A DNA stretch of 32,644 nucleotides from an uncultured Oscillospiraceae bacterium (GTDB lineage Bacteria; Bacillota; Clostridia; Oscillospirales; Ruminococcaceae): contig CAKTAM010000007.1 of assembly GCA_934527255.1 (NCBI GenBank), forward strand, positions 1 to 32,644, given 5' to 3'. This document shows, one piece after another, positions 1 to 6,733 of this stretch. The notes under the pieces were generated by a model. That model had not been told where the DNA came from. It searched no databases and saw nothing but the letters and a program-made list of their open reading frames with translations. Both the position numbers and the translations under genes were made by a program. The number at the start of each line of letters is the position of its first letter. The first letter of the stretch is position 1.

Positions 1-620
1 GCAGCGGCAAAGTCCAGGCAGCCCAGCGCCTTGCGCATGTCGCCGCCCACCGCCTGCGCCAGCGTTTGCAGCGCGTCATCCTCCGCCTGCAGGCGAACGC
101 CGTCCAGCTCTTCCATGCGGGCCAGCGCCCGGCGCAGCCCGGTGCAGACATCCGCCGGGGTCAGCGCCTTGAACTCGAACACGGTGCAGCGCGACAGCAG
201 CGCATTGTATACATAAAAATAGGGGTTTTCCGTTGTGGAAGCGATCAGCGTCACGCTGCCGTCCTCAATGCATTCCAGCAGGCTTTGCTGCTGCTTTTTG
301 TTCAGATACTGGATCTCATCCAGATACAGCAGAATACCGCCGCTGCCCTCCAGCGTGCCGACCGAGGCGATCACGCTTTTGATATCGCCGGTAGAGGCGC
401 TGGTGCCGTTGAGCTTGAACAGCCGCTTGTGGCTGTTTTCGGCCAGAATGCGCGCCACCGTGGTTTTGCCCACGCCGGACGGGCCGTAAAAGATCATATT
501 GGGCAGCAGCCCGCCCTCCAGACAGCCGCGAAACACGCTGCCCGGCGCCAGCAGGTGCTGCTGGCCGCAGACCTCGCCCAAAGTGCGCGGCCGAAGCCGT
601 TCGGCCAATGGGGTACTCAT
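1..620 (-). CDS. rarA: Replication-associated recombination protein A (RarA/MgsA AAA+ ATPase), 3' end cut by window edge
   Basis: AAA+ ATPase of the RarA/MgsA/WRNIP1 family, which acts at stalled replication forks and is related to clamp loaders. About 206 N-terminal residues are visible; the rest lies beyond base 1. The translation shows Walker A GPSGVGKTT (residues 46-54), Walker B and following helix LYLDEIQYLNKKQQQSLLE, and the family sensor-1 stretch STTENPYFYVYNALLSRC, which closely follows the RarA pattern (DEIHRFNK, TTENPSF). It starts at an ATG preceded by GGAGG at 631-635. It lies 57 nt downstream of glyA on the same strand with no terminator between them, so the two are probably cotranscribed from the glyA promoter. 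The family call is secure; the function is known from homologues. Confidence 0.93.
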   Translation of the reverse strand, partial: MSTPLAERLRPRTLGEVCGQQHLLAPGSVFRGCLEGGLLPNMIFYGPSGVGKTTVARILAENSHKRLFKLNGTSASTGDIKSVIASVGTLEGSGGILLYLDEIQYLNKKQQQSLLECIEDGSVTLIASTTENPYFYVYNALLSRCTVFEFKALTPADVCTGLRRALARMEELDGVRLQAEDDALQTLAQAVGGDMRKALGCLDFAA

Positions 621-677
621 TCGGCTGCGCCCTCCTTTCGGCGTTTGTTTGAGGCTGGCATCACACGGGCCGCCCGC

Positions 678-1925
678 TTATTCGTACAGCGGGAACCGGG
701 CCGTCAGCGCCTGCACGCCCTCGTCAATGGCCGCCCGGTTTTCTTCAAAGGCAAAGATGGCCTGCGCGATCCACTGTGCAATGGCCTGCATCTCCGGCAG
801 ACCAAAGCCGCGGGTCGTCACGGCGGGCGTGCCAATGCGCAGGCCGCTGGTGACAAAGGGGCTTTCCGGCTCGCCGGGGACGGTGTTTTTGTTGGCGGTG
901 ATGTGAACCGCATCCAGCCGGCGCTCCAGCTCCTTACCGGTAACGCCCGTTCCGCGCAGATCCAGCAGCAGCAGATGGTTATCCGTTCCGCCGCTCACCA
1001 GCCGGACACCCTGCGCCTTCAGCGCGTGTTCCAACGCCTTGGCATTGGCCACCACCGCCTGCTGATAGGCGGTGAACTCCGGCCGAAGGGCCTCGCCAAA
1101 GCAGACGGCCTTGCCCGCAATGATGTGCATGAGCGGGCCGCCCTGCGTGCCGGGGAAAATGGCTTTGTCAATGGCCTTGGCGTACTTTTCGCGGCACAGG
1201 ATCATGCCGCCGCGGGGGCCGCGCAGCGTTTTATGGGTCGTGGTCGTCACCACATCGGCATACGGCACGGGGCTTTGGTGCAGCCCCGCCGCCACCAGAC
1301 CGGCAATGTGCGCCATATCCACCATGAAAAGGCAGCCCGCTTCGGCGCAGATATCGGCCAGCCGGGCAAAATCAATGGCGCGCGGATAGGCCGATGCCCC
1401 CGCCACCAGCAGCTTTGGCCGGTGCTGCAGCGCCAGACGGCGCACGGCCTCATAATCCAGCCGGCCGTCGGCATCCACCCCGTAGGGGATGAAGTGATAA
1501 TACCGGCCGCTCATGTTGACGGGCGAGCCGTGCGTCAGGTGGCCGCCGTTGGTCAGATCCATGCCCAGCACGGTATCGCCCGGCTGCAGCAGCGCAAAAT
1601 AAACGGCCAGATTGGCCTGCGCCCCCGAGTGCGGCTGCACATTGGCGTGCTCGGCCCCAAACAGGCGGCAGGCGCGCTGGCGGGCCAGCTCCTCCACCTC
1701 GTCCACATACTGGCAGCCGCCATAATAGCGGTGGCCGGGGTAGCCCTCGGCATATTTGTTGGTAAGAATGCTGCCCATGGCCGCCAACACCGCAGGGCTG
1801 ACCACGTTTTCCGAGGCGATCAGTTCAATATTCCGGCGCTGGCGCTGCAGCTCACGCGCGGCGGCGGCCCCCACCTCCGGGTCGGCCTGCTGCAGGGCGG
1901 AAATGCTGGAAGCTGTCATCGTCAT
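678..1925 (-). CDS. glyA: Serine hydroxymethyltransferase
   Basis: PLP-dependent cytosolic enzyme that interconverts serine and glycine with tetrahydrofolate and 5,10-methylene-THF, the main one-carbon source. The 415 residues match the usual bacterial length. Visible hallmarks are IELIASENVVSPAVL near residue 33, NKYAEGYPGHRYYGG, the SGAQAN segment, and the PLP-lysine motif TTTTHKTLRGPRGG in which the Lys after His forms the Schiff base. The assigned ATG has AAAGGA only 4 nt upstream. A second ATG two codons in (1919) has about 10 nt spacing and could be the true start. A good promoter lies at 1972-2000, giving a leader of about 40 nt, too short for a glycine or folate riboswitch. rarA follows on the same strand. 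Confidence 0.97.
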   Translation of the reverse strand: MTMTASSISALQQADPEVGAAAARELQRQRRNIELIASENVVSPAVLAAMGSILTNKYAEGYPGHRYYGGCQYVDEVEELARQRACRLFGAEHANVQPHSGAQANLAVYFALLQPGDTVLGMDLTNGGHLTHGSPVNMSGRYYHFIPYGVDADGRLDYEAVRRLALQHRPKLLVAGASAYPRAIDFARLADICAEAGCLFMVDMAHIAGLVAAGLHQSPVPYADVVTTTTHKTLRGPRGGMILCREKYAKAIDKAIFPGTQGGPLMHIIAGKAVCFGEALRPEFTAYQQAVVANAKALEHALKAQGVRLVSGGTDNHLLLLDLRGTGVTGKELERRLDAVHITANKNTVPGEPESPFVTSGLRIGTPAVTTRGFGLPEMQAIAQWIAQAIFAFEENRAAIDEGVQALTARFPLYE

Positions 1926-1971
1926 TCATCCTTTCCGGGGCGGCCGTGCACGCGGCCGATTTTCTGCCTCT

Positions 1972-2000
1972 ATTTTAGCACATCCCCGCCCTGTTTGCAA
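1972..2000 (-). promoter_or_regulatory. Sigma-A promoter of glyA
   Basis: On the minus strand TTGCAA (1995-2000) is followed after exactly 17 nt by TAAAAT (1972-1977). Transcription would start near 1965, about 40 nt before glyA. Confidence 0.75.
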
Positions 2001-2123
2001 TGAACAGCCTGTAAATATGCCCGCTTTCAGCGCTCCCTGCGGCGGGCTGTGCCGCGGGGGCAACCAAATGCCCCGGGCCGTTGGCACGGCAGCCGCCGAA
2101 GCCCGGCGGGCCGGGGCGCGCCC

Positions 2124-2152
2124 TTGCGGGAAGCGGCGGCGCGTGGTACAAT
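2124..2152 (+). promoter_or_regulatory. Sigma-A promoter of nth
   Basis: TTGCGG (2124-2129), a 17-nt spacer ending in TGG, then TACAAT (2147-2152). The TGG gives an extended -10. The predicted start is about 20 nt before the nth ATG, with RBS CGGGAGG at 2168-2174. Confidence 0.7.
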
Positions 2153-2180
2153 AAGAAAAAAAGCAACGGGAGGCCGCGCC

Positions 2181-2867
2181 ATGCGCACCAAAGCCGATAC
2201 CGCCGCCATTGTGGCGGCACTGAAAGAAGAATATCCCGACGCCCGCTGCGGGCTGGTATATAACGACCCCTGGCAGCTGCTGGTGGCCGTGCGCCTGTCG
2301 GCCCAGTGCACCGACAAGCGGGTGAACATGGTCACGCCTGCCCTGTTCGCCGCATTTCCCACCCCGCAGGCCATGGCGGCCGCCAGCACGGAAGCGCTGG
2401 AGCCTTACATCCGCACCTGCGGGTTTCACCATTCCAAAGCGCGGGATATTCTGCTTTGCGCCCAAAAGCTGGTGAACGACTTTGGCGGGCAGGTGCCGGG
2501 CACGCTGGAGGAGCTGCTGGCCCTGCCCGGCGTCGGGCGCAAAAGCGCCAACCTCATCATGGGCGACGTGTTCGGCGCGCCCGCCATTGTGGCGGATACC
2601 CACTGCATCCGGCTGGCGGGGCGGCTGGGCTTTACCGCCAGCACCGACCCTGTCAAGGTGGAGTTTGCCCTGAAAAAGGTGGTCGACCCCGCCGAAAGCA
2701 ACGATTTCTGTCACCGGCTGGTGCTGCACGGCCGCGCCGTATGTACCGCCCGCAGGGCGGATTGTGCCCGCTGCTGCCTGCAGACGCTGTGCCGCACCGG
2801 GCAAAAAACACTGCCCAAGGTCCCTGATGCCGCACCCGACGACCGGGGAAGCCCTCTGGGCGGCTGA
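2181..2867 (+). CDS. nth: Endonuclease III (DNA glycosylase/AP lyase)
   Basis: Base-excision-repair enzyme that removes oxidised pyrimidines and cleaves the abasic site. It has 228 residues, close to the usual 210-220. The helix-hairpin-helix LPGVGRKSANLIMG carries the catalytic lysine, and the catalytic aspartate is in VADTHCIRL. Near the C-terminus the four cysteines of the [4Fe-4S] cluster have the canonical spacing C-x6-C-x2-C-x5-C (CTARRADCARCCLQTLC, with one extra adjacent Cys). The open frame extends upstream to 2049, but the ATG at 2181 is chosen because CGGGAGG lies 7 nt before it and a promoter sits at 2124-2152. It is monocistronic and convergent with the lipoprotein gene. Confidence 0.96.
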   Translation: MRTKADTAAIVAALKEEYPDARCGLVYNDPWQLLVAVRLSAQCTDKRVNMVTPALFAAFPTPQAMAAASTEALEPYIRTCGFHHSKARDILLCAQKLVNDFGGQVPGTLEELLALPGVGRKSANLIMGDVFGAPAIVADTHCIRLAGRLGFTASTDPVKVEFALKKVVDPAESNDFCHRLVLHGRAVCTARRADCARCCLQTLCRTGQKTLPKVPDAAPDDRGSPLGG

Positions 2868-2980
2868 CAGCCGTCCTGTGAGAGGCTCTCCAGTGCGGCT
2901 GTGTTCGCCGTGCGGCCTATCATGACGCCCGCCACGCAGCCGATGCTTTCCCTTGCCGCCCGAAAAGCGGCGATAACAAC

Positions 2981-3008
2981 GCCCCGCCTGCCATGCGGCA
3001 GACGGGGC
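2981..3008. terminator. Hairpin between convergent nth and lipoprotein gene
   Basis: Arms GCCCCGCCTGCC and GGCAGACGGGGC pair with one mismatch around ATGC. T-rich sequence follows on the plus strand (ATTTATTTGTTTATT) and GTTGTTAT on the minus strand, so it probably ends transcription from both sides. Confidence 0.65.
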
Positions 3009-3042
3009 GCATTTATTTGTTTATTGCATTTCTTCGGTTTGG

Positions 3043-5397
3043 TCAGCCCTGCTCGGCAAGGAAGGTCTGCACCCGCTGCTGCATCAGCCCGGCGGCCTCC
3101 TCGGCCGTATGCACGCCGTTTTCATAGGCAAGCAGCTCTTCCCGCACAATATCCGGCACGGTGTCGCTCCACTCATACAGCGTATCCGCTTGCCCGATCA
3201 CGTCTATCAGGCGTTCGGTATCCTGTGCGGTCGGACCGTTGTACCAGAACTCCAGCTCCTCCTCGCTCAGGCCTGCCGACGCCAGCTCTCCCGGCATGTT
3301 GTAATAGGGCGACAGCGCACGCTCGGTCGCTGCCTGCGCCTTGGCCTGCAGAGCGTCGCGGCGGGTAGGAAAGGCGCCGCGTACGGTGTTTGTCTGATAC
3401 GGCGCCTGCAGCAGCAGCCGGAAAAAGCCCCACGCGGCCTCCGGCGCCTGACAGTAGCGGGTAATGCCCCACTGTTCGTCACCGAAAACGATGACGCCGC
3501 TGCCGCTGTCAACCAGCAGTCCCTTGAGCGCATAGCCATCCTCCAGGTCGTACTTTACGGCCAGCAGATCGCGAAAATCGCCCATGCGGTAAAGTTTCAG
3601 CAGGGCCGCGCGCTCCTTAAAAAGCGTTTTGGCGTGAAGCGCGTCGGCGTTTTGCACCTCCGGCTGCGGTGAAAAAGCCATGCAGTCCTGCAGCACACGC
3701 ACAAACTCCGGCGTGTTCAGGCGGCTTGTGCCGGTTTGCAGATCGACAAAGCCGCCGCACTGCAGCTGCCAGAAAAGAACGTTTTCGCGGCGCATATTAT
3801 AGGAGACCTCCGCGCCGGGGTTGGCCGCACGCACGGCCTCCAGCTCTGCCCAGCTGATGGAAACGCCGTCGCCCACCACGGCCGGGTCACCCGCCGCCAA
3901 CAGTACGCTGAAGCTGGTCAGTACCGTTGGCAGAGTTCCGTTTCTCTCGGTCAGCGCCAGAAGATTGGGCAGAAAATCCTCGCGGCTCAGCTCCTCATCC
4001 GCATCCAGATACGGGTACAGATCAATAAAATAGCCCTTGGGGATGAGGCTGCTCACATCCAGCGGGCCGCTGTTCAGCAAAATATCCGGGGCGGTATTGT
4101 TGAGAATGTCCCGCTCCAGCATGGCCTGCCCGCTGGCAAACCCGGCTTCGTCAGCCGCCTGGTTGGAATAATCCACCACCCGGACGAACGCCTCCGACTG
4201 CGCCAGATTGTAATCGTAGGCCAGCGCGCGCAGGGGCTGATCCTCCTCCATGATACTGGCCGGGCCATAGTCGCACGCCACCGTGATAACGGTGCGGCCG
4301 CCGGAAAGATCCACCGGAGAGCGGTTGAGTGCCAGCATCCGCAGCGTGCCGTCCGCTTCGCTGCGCAGCACGGCGATCATGCTTTTTTCATCCGGTGCAA
4401 ACAGATATTGCAGACTGCTCAGGTTGATGGGATAGTCGGCAAAGCGCAGCACCCGCTCGGTCGTCTGCTTTTTCAGGCCGCACTGCCAGACCCCCTCCGC
4501 CGTCAGCACCAGCGGTGTTTTTTCCGGCGGCGGCATTCCCACACAGGGAAATGCCGCCGCCACAGGCAGCGCAAGCTCACTGCAGCGAGTCACCTCCGGC
4601 TTGTCGGTGTTCAGCTTTTCCACCGTGCACAGCACCGAGCCGGTCTCAGTGGTCTGCAAAAACCATGCGCCATCCGCCGAAAACGGCTGCAGCTGCAGCA
4701 CCCATGCCTGCAGCGACAGGGCCGCAAGGCAGCGGCCATCCTGTGTATAGCGCAGCAGCCAGGTTTCCGACTGCGCCGCCGCGGCCTGCGGCCCGGTGTT
4801 GACCCCAATGCAGAAGCTGCCGTCCTCCAGTGCAAACGCAATGCCGGAGGCCAGCGTCAGCCCGGCATCCGCCTGCAGGGCCTGCGGCAGGGGCAGCTGC
4901 GCCTGCCGTACCAGGGCGCCATCCTGCTGCGGGCGGCACAGCGTCAGCACGCCGCCATCGGTCGGAAGCCCGCTTTCCTCCGCCAGCGGCTGCTCCTGCA
5001 GAATGGCGCAGGGAGCCTCTTCGCCCGGCAGATAAAAAACCGCGCCAAGATCCCTTGCCATGCTTTGGCCGGGGATGCTTGCCGCGGGCAGGGTCAGCGT
5101 GGTCTCCTTTTGGCGCACACCGTCGGCACTCACGCAGTCGATGCGGTAGGTTTGCCCGGAGTCATCCTCCTTTGCCTGCCCGTAGACCCAAAGGCAGCCC
5201 TCCGGCGTAACGTTCCATGCGCGCGGCAGGCCGATATGGCTGCCAAGCTCGGTGGAAATGCTTTTGGTCAGAGCATCGCTGACGGCCTCCGCGCCAGGCG
5301 GCTCGGCCGCTTCCTTCGGGGCGGCGCAGCCGGTCAGCCATGCCGTCAGGCACAAAACCGCCAACAGCAGCGCCCCCTGCCGTGTTGCCTTTTTCAT
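3043..5397 (-). CDS. Large ABC-type extracellular solute-binding lipoprotein with extra N-terminal domain
   Basis: Membrane-anchored lipoprotein of 784 residues. The signal peptide MKKATRQGALLLAVLCLTAW ends in lipobox LTGC, with lipidated Cys at residue 24. Residues about 25-365 are a beta-strand-rich region with recurring Trp/Gly strands (such as EGCLWVYG, GAWFLQTTETG, EGVWQCGLK) that looks propeller-like. Residues about 370-784 resemble a family-1 extracellular sugar-binding protein: a start like VITVACDYG, VRVVDYSN, APDILLNSGPLDVSSL, then FRDLLAVKYD and a closing region with WGFFRLLLQAPYQ and GAFPTRRDAL. Ordinary family-1 binding proteins have 400-550 residues, so the N-terminal half is an addition. 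The frame is open for 28 codons upstream, but AAAAGGAG just before the assigned ATG and the signal peptide fix the start. No permease or ATPase genes adjoin it. The ligand is unknown. Confidence 0.82.
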   Translation of the reverse strand: MKKATRQGALLLAVLCLTAWLTGCAAPKEAAEPPGAEAVSDALTKSISTELGSHIGLPRAWNVTPEGCLWVYGQAKEDDSGQTYRIDCVSADGVRQKETTLTLPAASIPGQSMARDLGAVFYLPGEEAPCAILQEQPLAEESGLPTDGGVLTLCRPQQDGALVRQAQLPLPQALQADAGLTLASGIAFALEDGSFCIGVNTGPQAAAAQSETWLLRYTQDGRCLAALSLQAWVLQLQPFSADGAWFLQTTETGSVLCTVEKLNTDKPEVTRCSELALPVAAAFPCVGMPPPEKTPLVLTAEGVWQCGLKKQTTERVLRFADYPINLSSLQYLFAPDEKSMIAVLRSEADGTLRMLALNRSPVDLSGGRTVITVACDYGPASIMEEDQPLRALAYDYNLAQSEAFVRVVDYSNQAADEAGFASGQAMLERDILNNTAPDILLNSGPLDVSSLIPKGYFIDLYPYLDADEELSREDFLPNLLALTERNGTLPTVLTSFSVLLAAGDPAVVGDGVSISWAELEAVRAANPGAEVSYNMRRENVLFWQLQCGGFVDLQTGTSRLNTPEFVRVLQDCMAFSPQPEVQNADALHAKTLFKERAALLKLYRMGDFRDLLAVKYDLEDGYALKGLLVDSGSGVIVFGDEQWGITRYCQAPEAAWGFFRLLLQAPYQTNTVRGAFPTRRDALQAKAQAATERALSPYYNMPGELASAGLSEEELEFWYNGPTAQDTERLIDVIGQADTLYEWSDTVPDIVREELLAYENGVHTAEEAAGLMQQRVQTFLAEQG

Positions 5398-5562
5398 GGA
5401 CGTTCTCCTTTTCTGCTCTTTTTCCGTTTTTCCTTGCTGCCCGAAAGGGCAAAGGCGGCATCTGCCGTCGGCAGTCGACATTGCGGCGGCAAAAGAAACA
5501 ACCTATCTGTATATTGTCGTTTTTGCCGCTTTTGAAACCATCTATTCCGCATTCAGTCTTGC
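5398..5562 (-). promoter_or_regulatory. Long 5' leader of the solute-binding lipoprotein gene
   Basis: The predicted transcript starts near 5562, leaving about 165 untranslated bases. On the minus strand these contain two small perfect hairpins, CTGCCGACGGCAG and TGCCCTTTCGGGCA, and then the RBS AAAAGGAG. I recognise no known riboswitch class. Leader status depends on the promoter call. Confidence 0.4.
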
Positions 5563-5568
5563 ATTCTC

Positions 5569-5597
5569 AGTATATCAGCCTTTACGTTTTCTGTAAA
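5569..5597 (-). promoter_or_regulatory. Sigma-A promoter of the solute-binding lipoprotein gene
   Basis: Minus-strand TTTACA (5592-5597), 17 nt, TATACT (5569-5574), in a locally AT-rich block. Confidence 0.75.
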
Positions 5598-5706
5598 GTT
5601 AACTTCTTTAAAAAGTTTTGTGCAGTTTGCTGGATTTTGGATGCAAGCACGGACGATCTCTCTTTTGTTTCGCGCTTTTTCCCTGTCGGCTGCGGCAAAA
5701 CCACCG

Positions 5707-5756
5707 CAAAAAAAGCGAAAGCACACTGCCAAAAAGGCTGCGCGCTTTCGCTTTTT
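5707..5756 (-). terminator. Intrinsic terminator downstream of the TSUP permease
   Basis: Perfect 13-bp arms AAAAAGCGAAAGC (5710-5722) and GCTTTCGCTTTTT (5744-5756), with an inner GCC/GGC stem around AAAAA. On the minus strand the stem runs into a T tract. It lies about 40 nt after the stop of the permease gene. Confidence 0.85.
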
Positions 5757-5798
5757 GAACGTTTTCTGCTAAAAAATGCGCCGGGCAGAACAGGTGTC

Positions 5799-6569
5799 TC
5801 AGGCAAGCCACCGGAACAGCAGAATGGCCGCGCCCAGCACCACCAGAATCACGCCCGTCACCCGGTTGAGCGTTGCCGGGCTGGCCTTGTTGGCAAAACG
5901 GGCGGCAATGCGTGCCCACAGCAGCGTAAACACCACGCACAGCAGCAGAATGCCCCAGTCGGGCGCGCCGCCAAGGGCAAAATGCGACACAGCCCCAGTG
6001 AGGGCGGTAAAGGTCATGATGAACACGCTGGTGCCCACGGCGGTTTTCAGCTCGTACCCCAGAACCGTGGTCAGAATAAGCAGCATCATCATGCCGCCGC
6101 CCGCACCTACAAAGCCGCAGATCAGCCCAATGATGCACCCGCTGACCAGCGACTGTACCAGCCGCTTGCGCGGGCTGACGCTTTGCATGGCCTCGCGTGT
6201 GGTCATGACCGGCCGCACAATAAATTTCACACCCAACAGCAGGGTCATTGCCGTGGAAAAGCTGCCCATGGTGCGGCTGGGCACCATGCTGGCCAGCCAG
6301 CTGCCCGCCATGGTAAAGCACAGCACGCTGACCATCATCACCAGCCCGTTGCGGATATCGAGGTTTTTGTTTTTGCCGTAGGTGTAGGCCGAGACCGCGC
6401 TGGCCAGCACGTCGCTTGCAAGCGCAATGCCGACTGCCTGATACGACTCTACCCCCAGAAAGGTGATGAGCATGGGCGAGATGACGGCCGCGGCGCTCAT
6501 ACCGGCAAAGCCGGTGCCAAGCCCTGCGCCGCAGCCCGCCAGAAAGCAGACCAGAACTGTCAGTGCCAT
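5799..6569 (-). CDS. Sulfite exporter TauE/SafE family (TSUP) membrane permease
   Basis: Integral membrane protein of 256 residues, the usual length for the TSUP/DUF81 family, whose members move sulfur-containing or small organic anions. About eight hydrophobic segments are visible. The two family repeats each begin with a Gly-rich stretch: GAGLGTGFAGMSAAAVISP near residue 14, and GFVGAGGGMMMLLILT near residue 150, followed by AVGTSVFIMTFTALTGAVSH, which is typical of the second repeat. AAAAGGAG precedes the ATG. It has its own promoter (6606-6634) and terminator. The substrate cannot be read from sequence, and no sulfur-assimilation genes adjoin. Confidence 0.9.
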   Translation of the reverse strand: MALTVLVCFLAGCGAGLGTGFAGMSAAAVISPMLITFLGVESYQAVGIALASDVLASAVSAYTYGKNKNLDIRNGLVMMVSVLCFTMAGSWLASMVPSRTMGSFSTAMTLLLGVKFIVRPVMTTREAMQSVSPRKRLVQSLVSGCIIGLICGFVGAGGGMMMLLILTTVLGYELKTAVGTSVFIMTFTALTGAVSHFALGGAPDWGILLLCVVFTLLWARIAARFANKASPATLNRVTGVILVVLGAAILLFRWLA

Positions 6570-6594
6570 GATAATATTCTCCTTTTCGTTTGCA

Positions 6595-6605
6595 GTACAG
6601 TGTAC
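6595..6605. promoter_or_regulatory. Possible operator of the TSUP gene
   Basis: GTACAGTGTAC is an 11-bp palindrome with a one-base centre. It lies immediately downstream of the TATACT -10, at the expected transcription start. Its position suits a repressor site, but no regulator gene adjoins. Confidence 0.3.
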
Positions 6606-6634
6606 AGTATATCATCCGGCCGCCCATCCGGCAA
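6606..6634 (-). promoter_or_regulatory. Sigma-A promoter of the TSUP permease
   Basis: Minus-strand TTGCCG (6629-6634), 17 nt, TATACT (6606-6611). Confidence 0.7.
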
Positions 6635-6664
6635 GCCCCGCCGGGGCCGCCGTACCGCAAAAGC

Positions 6665-6704
6665 GCCCCGGCCGGGAAAGCGAAGGCACTTTCCCGACCG
6701 GGGC
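6665..6704 (-). terminator. Intrinsic terminator of the rhamnosidase gene
   Basis: 16-bp arms GCCCCGGCCGGGAAAG and CTTTCCCGACCGGGGC with one mismatch and an 8-nt loop. On the minus strand they are followed by GCTTTTG. It lies 30 nt past the rhamnosidase stop. Confidence 0.75.
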
Positions 6705-6733
6705 ACAAAGCATTTTGAAAAGGCACAGAAAGA

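Noticed and set aside
66..2003. 645-codon open frame on the plus strand opposite rarA and glyA
   Set aside because: It lies antisense to two well-supported genes, is Gln/His/Arg-rich, has no RBS, and follows from high third-position GC.
3736..5535. 599-codon plus-strand frame opposite the lipoprotein gene
   Set aside because: Antisense shadow of a lipoprotein with clear signal peptide and RBS; composition is rich in Arg, Gln and His with no recognisable domain.
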